Shown in pieces: positions 25,001-38,100 of a stretch of DNA of 64,000 nt. Where the stretch lies: the NCBI GenBank assembly GCA_023053545.1, contig JAKZAN010000189.1, positions 1-64,000 of the forward strand, read 5' to 3'. The notes beneath the pieces are model-generated. The model was not told the origin of the DNA. It saw only the letters and a list, made by a program, of their open reading frames with translations, and ran no database searches. This DNA is from Lepidurus packardi (lineage: Eukaryota; Arthropoda; Branchiopoda; Notostraca; Triopsidae). A program made the translations under genes and the position numbers. Within the stretch, counting starts at the first letter, position 1. The number at the start of each line of letters is the position of its first letter.

Positions 25001-26556
25001 GCAACGTGACAAGAGCATAATGCAGCGCATCTAGAAAGACACCGAAGAAGAGGAGACAGAGTTTTTCAGAATGGTCGAGAAGCAGTATCAGCAGGAGTTG
25101 GAGTCGGAGAATTCGAGACTGGACAGTTTGGTGTCCAAGATCGCCAAGCACGAGAAGGAAATAATCAACTTCAGCACGCGTGCCAAGTATCTGGAGAACC
25201 TGATCGACGACACTGACAAGCAGAATACGATCCTGAAGGATAACAAGGATAAGTATTAGGAAAAGGGCCAGCAGATATCCGACGAACTCCGGCGCAAGGA
25301 GTCAGTTATCAACGAGAAGGAAGAGGAGATAAAAAGACTCCTAATGCAGAACGCTGAAGTTCGCAGCTTTAAGAACGTCCATGAGTTTCTGTTAGACGAA
25401 TTCAAGGCTGAGGAAGAGCCTAACGAGATTAAGTCCGAAAATCTACAAAGCCAAATCAAGATCATGAACCAGGATCTGATGCAGGAAATAGAAAAACGAA
25501 ATCAATACCAAGAACAGATCAGTAAGCTTAAAAGTATGATCCAGGAGTACAGGCGTTAACGCTAAAAGAAGCAGAGGCTCAGAACGGGGCTGAGGGACAG
25601 CATCTCTGATATTGCATATGCAGTCACTTCGTTGATTCGCAACACAAGCCCAACCAACTGGAATGCTGCTATCAAAAGACTATATGAGGAGAAGTTCACG
25701 CAGAACAAGGCCCTAGCATAGAAAATAATACAGTCCTTAATGGAAGCAAAGATGGAAATATTCGAGCCCACCGAAGATCAGGTGAGGATGATGAAGGAGA
25801 TTGACAGTATAATAAGGAAGAAGGGGGAACTGCATACCCGCATCCTGCGTTAGGGCAAGCTTTCCTCGGACCAGGAACGACACAAAGAGGAAATCTACAA
25901 GAAATACCAGAAGGAAAACACTGAGCTAGTGAAGGAGTACAACCAGCTAACAAAGGAAAGAAAGACTCTTACAGAACAAGTAAGCAATCCACCTTAATTC
26001 CCTTTATTTTTGTTCACAGAATGCACACCTGCTGATACTCGCTCAAGAGCTATTAGAAGAACCTGAAATCCCCACATTCATCCACCGCAGCGTCTCGAAC
26101 CAAGTCATCAGGAAGGAGTTAAAACCCACTCCCTTCCAGAAATACACGGAAGAGCAGCTGTAATCATCACAATCCACAACATCTATTGCTAAATTTATCA
26201 TGGTTTGTAGGTTGTCGGCTCGCAAGGGAAACAGTACTGACCGGAAGACGACAGCTAGGACACACACCAACAATTCTACGACATTCCTGAAGAGTCTCAT
26301 CAAGGAAGTCGACAGTTCCAATATCAAGGGAACCGAACTGACTGCAGAAATAATCAGAGCCAAGGTCAAGAGTTTTGTGAATCCGGAACTGCCCAAACTG
26401 AGAGCTCCAGGAGACTCACGGGCAAACTTGAGTTCTCGGGGGAGCAACAAGGTGGTTGACGTATTCAATAAGATCAGCTTGGAGAATAGACAGGTGCGTA
26501 CGAAATCAGAATTGATAAAGACGCAGATAAGACAGGAAACGATGTTCAAAAAGTGA
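22065..26556 (+). CDS. CFAP57/WDR65-like axonemal WD-repeat coiled-coil protein
   Basis: One intron (25980-26019) leaves 1,483 residues. The first 700 residues form WD repeats (for example LLFVINVDKWLRVWDLEYG and VKYSANGNTLVMAEGGFLHV). A long coiled coil from about residue 815 follows, rich in Glu, Lys and Gln (FLKSKEEEIEKYEKRLLEI), and then a basic C-terminal tail. This order and size match CFAP57 (WDR65), an inner-arm dynein g/d hub protein of the axoneme. The C-terminal tail after the intron (residues about 1305 on) is Ser/Thr-rich and longer than in animals. Dozens of internal TAR codons are Gln. Stop is TGA. The family call rests on architecture more than on a unique motif. Confidence 0.72.
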
Positions 26557-26815
26557 GTCTGGGGGCGGAACTATTGATTTATTCTTCATTATTTTTTAAT
26601 ATTTATAACATCTAACTACTTGTGAATTCAGTGGAGATATCCCATATCATAGAAATAATCAAAATTCAGAACAACAAAAATGTCCCACAGCAACGATACC
26701 CCCTAATAAAAAATGAATTGCAAAAAGTATATAATTTATTGCGATTGCTCTTCAAGGACAGCACATAGACACTATCACTACCATCAGACAATCTTATTTG
26801 TTATGTGGGGTGTTA

Positions 26816-28006
26816 TCACACCTTAACCTCTCCGATAAGTTGATCCACCGTTTTGTTATTCATCTTGCCTACCAATTTGGCGCCTTTCCTCTTCTCACGC
26901 AGCTGTAGGGATTTCTGGATATTGATTTTAATGATGGCTTATTGCTTTTTGAACCACTACTATGATGTCGTGTTCTCTCTCGCGTCTACTCGCAACTGCA
27001 CCTCCCCCGAGTCTCTCTGGGATCGTCTGTTCTCCAGTTTTTACTTGATGGCTTTCGTGGTCGGATTCATAGTTATTTGACGTCTCGACGGAATCTTATC
27101 CGGAGATAACGATAGAATCTGACAACTCGGGTCCTATGCTTCAGTGATGCTCCTGAGCTTCTAGCAGAGTGCTGCAGTTTTTTTGCGCAAAAGTAATAGC
27201 TATTTTTGGGCTGGGTTTTTTATTTGTTCGCCATGCTTGTTCCATTATATACTGCTGCTACATGCCTTAAGGGAGGGTGGCTCTCCTTTTCGCTGGCTTG
27301 GGTTTTCAGAGCTTCTCCAGTCGATTCTTCTACTGAAGTACGAACTTTGAGCTCTCGCCCTTGCATTTGGGATGTCCTTCCGGTCATCAAAAAAAGATGT
27401 GGATTGAAGCTATCTGGAGGCCATAGGTTCAGGGTTGGTCTCGTCCTGCCGCGAAGCTTCAGTTTTGAGCACTCTTTTCCTTCTTTATCTCCGGGAGCTG
27501 CGGAACTTCTCCGTGAAGTACAGCGTGATTGATTTCTCTATGTCTGGATTCCTGTGAGGTTGATTATGGGTTCTCGACTCTTCGCCTTCAGTCTGGATGT
27601 TGTTGTGACTCGGCACATTGCTCGTACCCACGGCAGACATCAGATTTTCTGCACGTTTTTTGATGTCGTATATTTTCTGTTTATCCTGATCGGCTCTTAG
27701 TTTACGCTCTCCACTCTGTAGAAGCTCCAGGATCTGTTTGTTTTGCTGCTGGCCTACCTCGGTCAGTTCCTTGGAGACTGTTTTCTGATTTACAGTTTCG
27801 ATGTACCTCTTGGTGAGTCCGAACTGTATTTAGCTAGCCTTGGCAGATAGTGCTCGTTTGCGTGCACTCGCGTGGTTATTATGGGAATCGGACTGGTGGA
27901 GGTGCCTGAAGGGGTGTGTGTCCCTGGCAGCGTGGTGAGTCTTGCGCAGACAGTCTTCCATGTAATCGGTGAGTCTGAAACTGACCGACTCTTTCAAGAG
28001 CTACAT
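26816..28006 (-). CDS. Hypothetical basic coiled-coil protein
   Basis: An intronless 396-residue frame interrupted by many TAR codons that read as Gln. It is rich in Arg, Lys, Gln and Ser. Segments such as VGQQQNKQILELLQSGERKL and QWFKKQQAIIKINIQKSLQL suggest short coiled coils. No membrane span or known domain is present. The gene converges on CFAP57 with about 260 bases between stops. Length and absence of TGA support it as real, since chance frames this long are unlikely. Confidence 0.6.
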
Positions 28007-28156
28007 GATTTTTGCCCAAAAGTCTAATTATACCCGATCCTATTTTTTGTCCAATAAAATTGTAAGTCCAACATTACTAAAATGAGTGAATATGCGTTCA
28101 GCTACTATTATGCGAATAGAAGATTAGAGATAAAAAGCAGTTTCACGATAATTTTA

Positions 28157-29119
28157 TCAGATAGTAAGTTTGGCCTGAGCTACACGGAAGTATAATTTAT
28201 TGCCCAGACTGATGCTGTCCGGATGCTCGTCCCATGCCATCTAGTCTGCCATTTTCGTAGGCATTTATTCTCCAGATGCGTAAGACCCGCCGAATTGGAT
28301 ATTGGGAGACTCGTCCACTGAGTCGTAGTCATTCTTGGCTGGGTTCAGGAGACTTGTATTACTGGCGTGTTCGATTACGAAATCCCTTTAGTTTTGTTTG
28401 TAGTGGGGTGTTTCTTGTTGCTATTCTTTGGCGTGGGTATCTTCTGACAGATAGGAGTCCCGATGCGCTCCTGGCTGCTGTTTGGTGAGGGTCGCTACCA
28501 AATTTTCGACCTCCTTCGATTTCCTCGCTTCCCGAAACTTTGAGGGTCTTTTGTCCATAGATTAGGTAGTTTTCTTATCGCTGATTCTGCTCGAATCATT
28601 CTTTGTTGCAAATTGGTAATAGTCCGATGCTTTTACCGGCGAGAGTGTCACAGGCAACATAGAATTTATCTTGTAGTTCACAGCACTAAAAATGTGGGTG
28701 GATTGTGACTTGCTTAGTGTGTGGTTGCCGTTAGAGTATGCCCGTCTTGAGCTGCAGTGACTCTGATAGCTCCACCTGTCTTCATCATGGGTTGTAGAAT
28801 CCATGTTCGAATCATTGACTCTGTCTGTAAGCTTGCCGAAAGTATTGAATGGGTTGTTCTTCTTGATTTCAAGGATGTAGGCGTTCTGACTTCGTTCGAG
28901 GAGGGATGGTTTATAAGGTGTGAAGCTCGCGGGAGAGGCGTGATGACTAGAGAGAGAGTCGAGGCGAGGTGGATCAGCGTAGATAAGATTAGGCGCTTAG
29001 TAGTTGTTATTTTTTCTGATGATGTGTTTGAAGTTGCGCTGTATGAGGAACCTATCGGGCTGGTCCTCTGAAAATGGGTTGCGTGGAAAGTACTAGGAAT
29101 GGGGAGGCTTCGATAACAT
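28157..29119 (-). CDS. Hypothetical low-complexity protein
   Basis: An intronless frame of 320 residues, ATG to TGA. It is rich in Ser, Asn and Asp and probably mostly disordered. It contains an ordered-looking stretch AYILEIKKNNPFNTFGKLTD and a C-terminal ISLGNKLYFRVAQAKLTI. No family is recognised. It is upstream of the gene at 26816 on the same strand with 150 bases between them. Confidence 0.55.
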
Positions 29120-29276
29120 GCAGTATAATACACAAGTTCTTTCTATTTTTAAATTGATTTATTTTTACCCACTCTATATTTTGGGGGGCTAGTGTTATCG
29201 CCACTCCAATGCCGCAGAAGCTGATGTATCATATATACCACTTCGCTAATTCTCATATACCCTTCGTCAACATGCA

Positions 29277-32200
29277 TCAAACCTTCGCCTTCAGAATCTT
29301 GTTGCGTGAAGCCTCGTCCAGCGGCACATTCGACTTCTTGAACTCGGTGAATAGTTGGTTGTAGCCCTTCATCTTGAAATTCACGGAGTCCTGCGAAGCG
29401 AGTAGTTCCTGTGTATAGGTGTCCTCAGTTCGGGAAAAGTTCCAAAACTGATCAGTGGCATTGAGCTGTTCCAATCGTTCACGGATTTCCTATTATTGCG
29501 ATAAGGATAAGATAAAGATATGAGAGCATTCTGTACGGGAGTGTCTGTCTGGGCGAAGCACACGTATTCGGGTAGCTATTTGCGATGGTTGATCGATTCC
29601 GAAATCTTGTTAATTTCTGGCTTTAGCTCTTCAGGGAACTTGATTGCTAGTTCAAGAAGCCAGTAGACCAAGGAATTTTTGACTCCGCTGTCATCCAGGA
29701 TATTGAGGATCAGTGTGTGGTGGGCAGAGAGGACTCTCAAAGTATAAATGGCTCCATCGATGTTGCCCTGATCCAGATTAATTTCAACTTGGTTTGTGAG
29801 CTGAAGTAGGATCAACTTGCTGAGTAAGCTAGCTAACCACGAGAAGTAGTCACTGGCTCCTGCTGCAGCAGCTTGCTTGGTTGAATGAACACGCAGTTGC
29901 TGGAGTGAGGACACAATCTTGCCCCAGAGATTAGGGTCATTACTTTCTTGCTTGATGTAGCCATAGATGCCAGTCGCAATTATGCTGCAAATGATGTTCT
30001 GCATGTATTATTCCTGGAACCCCCTCTTGCAGTTGATGAATTTGGGTCGTTTGAAGTCCGATAGATTTGTTAGCTTGCTTTTAAGGACTTCTTCGAAGAC
30101 TGGGTCATCCTTTGGACCGTAATTGAACACTGTTCCTTCCATAACACTCGCTTTGTACTCATCGTCAGACGTAGAGGCTGTCTTGATATAGATAGGTAGG
30201 TTCACCAAAATGGGTATGGTGCTCTTTTTCTAGGGCTTCTTCGGATCTGCGGGCTTTCGAGCCTCTTTGAGTTTCCGAGATAGCTAGTTGCAAGACTCAA
30301 ATCTCTTGACGTAGTTGTCTATGACTTTGTTGACGAACCCCACAGCTTTGAACTGCAGGATATCGTGATACAAGACATGGTTCTATGTGTGGAGGAGACT
30401 CGCTACTTCAGGGAGGATGTAGCTGGAGAAAACATCCTTCCCGTATCCCTCATCTGTGGACAGCTTAAAATTACGCAACACTCTCTTATCCATGGGTGCG
30501 CGTGTATACACTAGGCAATACGCGCTGACTACGTTTAGGCCTTTCGCCTCTTTCATTACCTGCTCTTCTGACTACTCCGTGACGTTGAGGTCGTTGTACT
30601 TGCGCCAACAACCGTATTGCTCGTCATAGCTGTAGCTATAGTAATGGCCACTTTCAGCTTGTCCCTCATGGATCAGAATGGATTGCAGACGATAAGGAGC
30701 AGTGTGCATTATTTTTCGATAGGACTGTTCGATTTCCTGGTTAAGTCGTGTGATGTTATCGTTGTAGTACTGAACTCTACGCTCTGACTCCTTCAAGAGA
30801 TTTCGAAGGTCATCTAGAGCCCCTGGTGTGATGGACTTCAATGGCACATTATTGCTGAGACGGGTTGGTTGGGTGAGTAAAGGTTGTTAGACTTCCATTC
30901 CTTGAGAGAGTTGATTGGACAAGAAATTAATTGACTGTTAGAGAAGCTGAGGAAGAGCAATGCCGGCGTTGTTAAAGTTTTGGATCTCCTTGAGGGCTTG
31001 TTCGTAGCCATTTTTTTATTTTCGAAGTTGGTTAACATGAGTCCTGATATTGAGAGACTTCTCCTTGTTTTAGAGTAGGAATGGGTCGATGTAAAACTCT
31101 TTAGGGAAATCGAACGTATCATGGATTTTCCTCAGGGCGAGCTTCTCCTTATCAAAAACAACTCGCTCGATTTGGAAGAACAGGGTGTTGGGGGCTTCTT
31201 TCACCCAGCACTGCTTCTCTACTGGTATGGCTTCTCCCTTCTAATTCTTATAGTCGTCAATCGAGCTCACAATCAACTCTTCGAATGCAGAGTACAACTC
31301 TTTGTGAGCCACGTTCACGTATAACAAGTTAAACATCTCATCTTCAGACTTGCAAACGCCTTCCTTCTTGTTGATGAAGGTTGTTTAATTCTTACCGAAG
31401 AACTATTTCCCTACAGTAGACTGCTCGCTGACCTTGATCATGGACTGCCGCATCTGCCCTTCATTATCACCCATGAACCCCATTTTGGAAGGACTATCAG
31501 AAAGGTCGTTTTTCTGTTCACTCTCTCCTTATATCTCCATGTTAGAACCTTTGGGGACCTGATAACGGTCTTGAAGTGATATGGCTTCTTAAACTCTGGA
31601 GAGGAAGAATAGGTTGAACTAGGCAATGTCCTTCTGATCGCCAATAGGTAGTTCATTCCCATAGTCGTCGACAACATTAGTGATCACAGGAGTGGGGTCA
31701 AGGTACTTTTTGTCTGAAGCTATCATGCCTGAGAACATGAGCTGGAGATTTTTGACGAGAGTAACAGAAGCTATTTTCCTCTTAAGTTCGGGGTCAGCCA
31801 CTTTATCGGAGTCCTTAACGTTCTTGGCAAACTCTGGCTCAACGAATCGCAGCACTTCTTTCACGAAGTTCTCATTATAGAAGTATGTCTGTAGCAGCGA
31901 ATTGAAGTAGCAAGCTAATCGCAAAAAAAGAAAGCTATCGAAGAGATTATTGTACTATTGCCGATGTTCTTGAGACCCACCGGGACTCCAGACTTTCTGA
32001 GTCTTTGCTCCGGATTCAAGGGTTCGAAGCTGATCTTCTTCTCCTTAGCTAGATCGACCGACTCCTGGATTGCCTTGTTCAGCATGGCTTCTTCGTCCAT
32101 TTGGCTGGCGGGTTTCTACGGTTGAATGAAGTGGGTGAGACATGGTGGTTACTGATGTTTCGGCGATGAACTTGTTCTGCTGCTGGAGTGTGAATATTTC

Positions 32201-32317
32201 GTCGAAGAGTTTGGTCTCGTCATGGTTGGTATTTTTCCAGGCCATTTTGATTATTTCTGGGTCGAATCCGAAGCCCAAGTACTCGGTGAGGATTTCGTCG
32301 AGTGTTTTCTTGCCCAT
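29277..32317 (-). CDS. USP25/28-like ubiquitin carboxyl-terminal hydrolase
   Basis: Four exons (introns of 37, 41 and 74 bases) give 962 residues. The N-terminus has a UBA-like segment (EYLGFGFDPEIIKMAWKNTN) and a UIM-like helix (EEAMLNKAIQESVDLAKEK). The Cys box is GLKNIGNTCYFNSLLQTYF, formed exactly across the second intron. The His box is EGQAESGHYYSYSYDEQYG followed by WRKYND. A coiled-coil insert sits inside the catalytic domain, as in USP25 and USP28, and a helical C-terminal domain follows. The enzyme removes ubiquitin from proteins. Splicing is required to create the catalytic Cys motif, which supports the intron model strongly. Confidence 0.86.
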
Positions 32318-32590
32318 GTGAAGCTGCGCTGAAAGAGAGGATGAGGCGTGTGTGTGTTTCTTAAAAAAACGAGGAATTATGATTATAGACTTAGAGTCTA
32401 GGGTTTTGATGGATTTTGAATTTTTAGATGAGATAGATAGATATAGTAACACACAATAGTTATCCTACCCAATCATTAGAAAGATACTTATTTGCCAACT
32501 GGACTGAAGTACTGGTGACAGTTAATAATTAGATGTTCTTTGCAAAAAATGGAGGCAGCCCAAACAGATGCCATCCCTAATACTCATCAA

Positions 32591-34456
32591 TCAGTAGTAC
32601 CGCAGAACGAGGTTGTTCAGACCATGCAGCATCACTCCTAGCCAGTCCAGCAAAGGCCTTCTATCGGGGTCTTCGTCCATGCACCTGTCCACTAACCAAC
32701 CCACTAACTCGACAACCTCCTGTGGCCCGTGTTGAGACGACTCCTAAGGAACGATATTCCTCAGAGCTGCCTACACTGATGTTCTACGGTTTCCGAACAC
32801 AAGCTGTTTCAGGACTACTCCAAAAGAATAGACGTCTTGTTTTTAGTTGAACGAGCCATTTTTCCAATCGGTGCTCAGCTCAGGAGCAGAATAGGGAAAA
32901 CTACAAGCTGGTGGACTGGTGTACTTTTATTAGTGTAAACATGACTCTCCGAAGTCTATGAGTTTGATGATACAATGGCTCTGGACAATGATATTGGATG
33001 GCTTGAAGTCCATATGCGATACGCGGTAGTCCCTGAGAGCTCTGAGAGCGTAGAGACACCTCCAAGCTATATAGATTTTGGTGTTAAACGAGAGAACAGC
33101 TTCGTGCTGTTGTAGAAACTTTGATAGATTGAGTCCTTGGATATAGTCCATAAAGATAGTGTGACCTTGGTACTGAGGTTGGCGAGAATGGAAATACTGG
33201 GTGAAGTAAGTCGGAGGAGAATGCTCAAATGACTTCACAATTGTTGCCTCACGCTTAATTCTCTCGTCAGTATCGGTATTGTTGCAATTATTCAAAATTC
33301 GATAGGGTTCCTTTTTGACGAGTACCCTTGGTCGATTGTTGAACTCCGCCTTCTGGCGAGGAGAAACCCATTTGGGAGTGAGGGTACCAATACTGAGCCT
33401 ACTGAGTTCGGTCTCGGCAATGACCCTCCACTGAACAGACTCGCAGATTTAGATTTACTGAAGCAGGCTACATCCTTAGCTTTTATTTCCCTGGTGCCTC
33501 AGGCTGTCCTTGAACAGTTTGTCATTTGTCAGCATCAAGGGATCGTGTTAGTTTTATGGCTCTTCATTTAGCAATTTTCCCATGATGCACCGACTATAAC
33601 CCTTCATCATCGCCTACGATAACTATTGATTTCCTCTAGTTTCACTGGATCTATGAGGTTATTGCCTAGAGTTCGCGGCATACGGGTTCCTCATGCTCTT
33701 CAGAAGTCTGCACGAGGAGTCTTACATTGCGGGATGAGGAGTTTGGCATGCAGCGATATATTTTGCAAGAGCGTCAAGTTCCTGCTTTTTGCACAAGTTT
33801 ATTTTGTATGTAGATTTTTTCTAAGCCTCAGCAACCTCGGCAGCATAATAGGAAATAGTAGGCTCAACATGTTCGATGACGTTTAAGCACCCTGCCCAGG
33901 AACTACCTACGACATCGATACTGCTAAGCATGAGATGGCTGAGGGTTTGATTATCATCTAGGTTCTTGATTTGGTCAGTAGACAAGAGGATAGAGGTTCT
34001 GTAAACTATGTGTCCAGCTGGAAAGTGCACGTGGAAGCTGCCAAAAGGGTTTTTGGAATTTATCTTGTTGAACTGTCTTATCCCATATAGTCTGTTTTAG
34101 GGTGATCGAATTATTGCAAACTGATTGTTTACTAGCAGACTTGACTCCGTACGTACCAAGGCACTCATATCAGGTTGGAACTCAATGCTCACTTGTGCAG
34201 ACACCGTCAAGGCAGAACGTCTAAGGTGGAGTAGTGCCGATAGAGTCAGCCGCTTGGTAGTGTGCTAGACCCTGAGAAGCTGGACCGAGTGCAGTTGCGC
34301 AGCGTCAGGGGACCATTGGTGATTGGGATTGGGGAGTTGTGGGTTGCGATGGTATGCAGGATATGTTCTACCCACGAATTTGCTAAGAAGGTGGATGGCC
34401 TTTTTGGTGCTGAAGTGGAGTTGAGTAATTTCTTCTTCGAAAATCCAGTCGCTCAT
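32591..34456 (-). CDS. Kinase-like protein with large N-terminal domain
   Basis: A single 621-residue frame. The C-terminal half is a protein kinase fold: VLVKKEPYRI supplies the likely ATP-anchoring Lys, IFMDYIQGLNL the hinge, VSHMDFKPSNIIV the catalytic loop (Arg of HRD is Met, Asp kept), LIDFGESCLH the DFG, YSAPEL the APE and DVYSFGVVLKQLVFG the F-helix. It looks catalytically possible. I cannot find a clear glycine-rich loop. The first 330 residues (for example FHVHFPAGHIVYRTSILLS) are of unknown type. The two halves are in one frame with no TGA, so I treat them as one gene. The N-terminal part lies far from any known kinase appendage I recognise. Confidence 0.65.
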
Positions 34457-35107
34457 GATAAGTCCAGGAAAAACAGGCGTGAGTGAATTTATATAGTTTT
34501 TGATTTGATTTGCATCATTTTTTCTTTATCTAATTCTATGTTAGAGTCCCCTTTTCTCTCGCAGACGGCACCCTCACTTTATTCATAGGAGGAAGTCTGC
34601 CAGTCAGCTATACCCGTCCCCCCTCGGGACTAGGATGCCGACAAGGTAAGTCAGGCCCGATATAGATGGATCCGACTTGGGTTGGTCTAACCGGCAACAG
34701 CATATTTTGTGTTGATCGAAATCAGAACCATTAGTTGACTAAATATAAAACTTGTTCGTTCAAAGAGTGAACCTGTTCCGATCCATCCATATTTCATACC
34801 GATAATTATTGAATTATAAGACGTGGACTGTTATGTGTTTGATACTATGCTATGTGACCAGTCGTGGGACAAGAGGGGTACTCTGAGACAAAGAGATGGT
34901 CTGCTGATAAAATGGACCAGGTGTTATAATACGGCAGATATTATGAAGTCAGTAAAAGCATATGGCTGGTAACGTTCTCAATAAACTGCGAAACCCTCGG
35001 TACCCGTGATAATTCACTCTTTCTTTCGATCCAAACACTTACTAATATTTAAACTAATACGATACATCATTAGAGAATTCCTAACACAATATCGAATAAA
35101 CCTTCAT
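34457..35107. other. Intergenic region with a possible small exon
   Basis: The plus strand has a 67-codon frame from the ATG at 34538 to a TGA near 34741 that includes EEVCQSAIPVPPRDQDADK before an optimal-looking donor (AAG/gtaagt at 34647). A polypyrimidine-CAG acceptor-like string (tctctcgcag) lies at 34556-34565. No family is recognised and the piece may be noncoding. The rest is AT-rich. Confidence 0.3.
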
Positions 35108-38100
35108 TCAAAAGTGGTTGGGGTGAATGAAGCTGTTGGTCACCTTCTCCCGATACTTTACATATGCCACGTTCTCGAACTCCACCACTCGCCGGATTGC
35201 CTATTCATACTCATGTGCTTCCAGCTCGAAACTTTACCATTCCTTGAACACGTTGAACGGTTGTCCCAGCAGGTCACTGTACACTGCAGGCGATACAATG
35301 CACGAGTCATACGTCATGTACACCAATTGTGTGGTGTCCACTAAAAAGAATACGCAGTTGTATGCATGTTCAAAAGTGCAATGCAGTTCCATAGGTTCTA
35401 CATAACATTTCTTGCATCCCTTCCACGGACAAAGCAGACACAGAGCGGTGTAGTTCCCAAAATTCTTACAGTTAGGACACCTGCCTCGAAGCTTATCAAG
35501 AGGAGGATATCTGGTGGGGAGATTGGTAGGAGTCAAGGGCTGAATGCTGACTAGGAACCTAGAAGTGTGGCTGATGGGGAGGGCCTGCACGGCTTCGAGC
35601 TTGTGTTCATAATATGGGAGACCGTGCGGGTGCGAGTCGAGTATACTGAGCAGAATGGCACTCCTCTTGCGGATAATTTTGTTAAAGCTTTCATCGGGAG
35701 ACAGCTTATTTTTGTAGTTCTCGATGATCTCTTCCTCCATATGCACACCGCTCCAATGTCTGGCCATGGTGCTGATCGCCTCAAGTTCAAAATCATACTT
35801 CTTAAATTCCGCGAACATTGGCTCCATATGTCCTAACCTTCCTTCCCCAAATTCGTGCTTCGGGGCTTGCTCCCCTTCGACCTCGATTTGAGTTGCATAT
35901 TTTTCTAAAGCTTTCCGCTTGGCTACCTCCAGACTCTTTTCTAGTTGTTCACACTTGAGACAGTCTTGTTCAAACTTCTTGAAGTTTAGCATAAGCTGTT
36001 CATTGGTCTTGATAATGATTCGGAAGTTAAATTTGAGGGTGTTTTGGAGGATGCGGTAGAGTTTGCACATTTTCTTGTCATAGAAATCCGTGTAGTTGAT
36101 GGCCGAGAAACACAGCACTTCAACATAGGACCTGAGCAGTAACTCCATCCCTTTATTGATGTCCAGTTTCTCATTTTATATGATCATCTATCCCTTTTTG
36201 TGGGAAGTCTTTCCATTGCTGTAGCTTTGTTAGATTTTCTCCAGGATCCTCAAGAAGATAAGTGCACACTATATCTGCTGTTTAGTCGTTTAAAATTCTC
36301 CCAGGTCCAGTACTGAGGAGACGGGGATCATGATGTTGCAATACCTCTTGCAGAGAGGACAGGAGGGAACGTTGGAGCTGTCGGAAACCTATTTGTAGCA
36401 TGCGTAATGGAGAGGGTGGTAGCAGGTAGTAAACACAATATTCCCCTTGTGGCTCCTCTCAGTATAATCATCCAGCACAGTTTCCCAGAATAACCTTTCT
36501 GCAGCAGAAGAGGCATTGGGTAATTTGTTGTCTTTGATATTGGCGATGATGCTTTTGTAGTGCATGTTGGACCACATGGCGATACCGCCGTATACGAAGA
36601 AGTCATTGTTGATCTTCGAGTGGCAGTACACACAGACTTCATCCTCGGTGCTGCCTGCTACTTCTTATTCCGCCACTACATTCTGACCACCTTGAGAATC
36701 TGTGGTGGGAGAGATACTTTCTTTAAACTTCTCTGCCTTTTTTTTCATCTGCTCCATAATTTTTTTCTTGGCTTCAGCAGCTTTGTCTGCCTTGGGTCGG
36801 TCGGTCTCTTCTTTGCCAGACTTTTGACTTTGGAGAGCACTAGGAGTTGTGTCTGTAGCTTCGATATCCATTGTTTTCGGTAGAGTTTAGAGAGGTAAAA
36901 CATCCAAGATGCGGGATCCTGGGAGGATATCCTGATAGAGGTTCCTATTGAGAGCCTGGGTTATGGTGTTAAACTCGGATTCGAACTAGCCTGTCTATTT
37001 GAGGATCTCATATATCTTGGCGGCCTCGACAACCAGTTTTGTGAAGTTACTGGTGAGAGTATTTGATTTTTTACTTTTTCTCAGTACTTCCCTGCCCAAA
37101 CCAAGCAGACCAACAACTTTGCCGATTATAGGCACTATGAGCATTCTAACTAAATCGGCTTCAGGTTTAATCTGGGTCTTTCCGATGAACATCTTCTCAT
37201 TATCCCAGGAAGTGAAGTTGTTTTTGGAAGGGTAGTACTCGAATGCCAGACCCTCCTTTTCGTGACTACTCAGTTTGATGGGTGGGTATCTTTTGGTTGT
37301 TTTATCGAGTCTGCTCATCGGAACCAGTAGCTTATCAATGTTTACTCCTTTGTTGAAGAAGAATTGAGAGAACTGCTGCATGTCTGCCTGTTTGATCAAG
37401 TGCCCTGAGCTCAGGTACCCTTTAAGCAGCCTGGTAATCTCCTGTGCAAAGCGAGCCACACACTTGTCAGAACCTTACAAGTTAAAACAGATATTCAGTT
37501 CTTCGCAACGGGAGATACAGAGTTCATTGTTAAAACCCAGATTTGTAGACACCTTTAATATGAGCTATTCGAAGCTTTGAGTCTAAATCTTCGCTACAAT
37601 TTTCTCATAGTCTTGATTAGGGGCACTCGTTGTATCGTTGTAAATAGAAATCTATTCCTCTGAGCAGCAGTTGACAAGGAAGAAGGATAAGCCGTCGAAC
37701 AGAGTAGAAGCACCAGAGTTCTTGATGTAGGAGAACAGTTTTAGCATAAAGGAGTCGAGAGAAAAACTCTCGCGGTATGCGTCGGAATAGACCTGGAAGT
37801 AACGGTAATGAAGGTCTTTGTACTGAGGCTGAGCCCATTTATGAAGCAACATACTGATACTACGGAAGAAAGGTTGGAATATCCTTTTATGATTTTTCTG
37901 AGCGAGGTTGATGAGTACGGGAAACCTGGAGATGTTGGCTGGGTTGTAGTCGAGATAGGAGGCAAGCATAATGGCCAGGAGCCGATGGAGGATGAAGTAG
38001 CAATTGTTCGTCACATCTGCCTTTGAGCCTAAATATTCGATTAGCTCACAGATTTTCACCAGAAAATAGCTACCGTCTCCCTACTTTTTTTGTGATTAAG

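Noticed and set aside
36965..36985. A tRNA B-box-like string (CTAGTTCGAATCC on the minus strand)
   Set aside because: It lies inside the UBR ligase coding frame and no A box, anticodon arm or acceptor stem is present.
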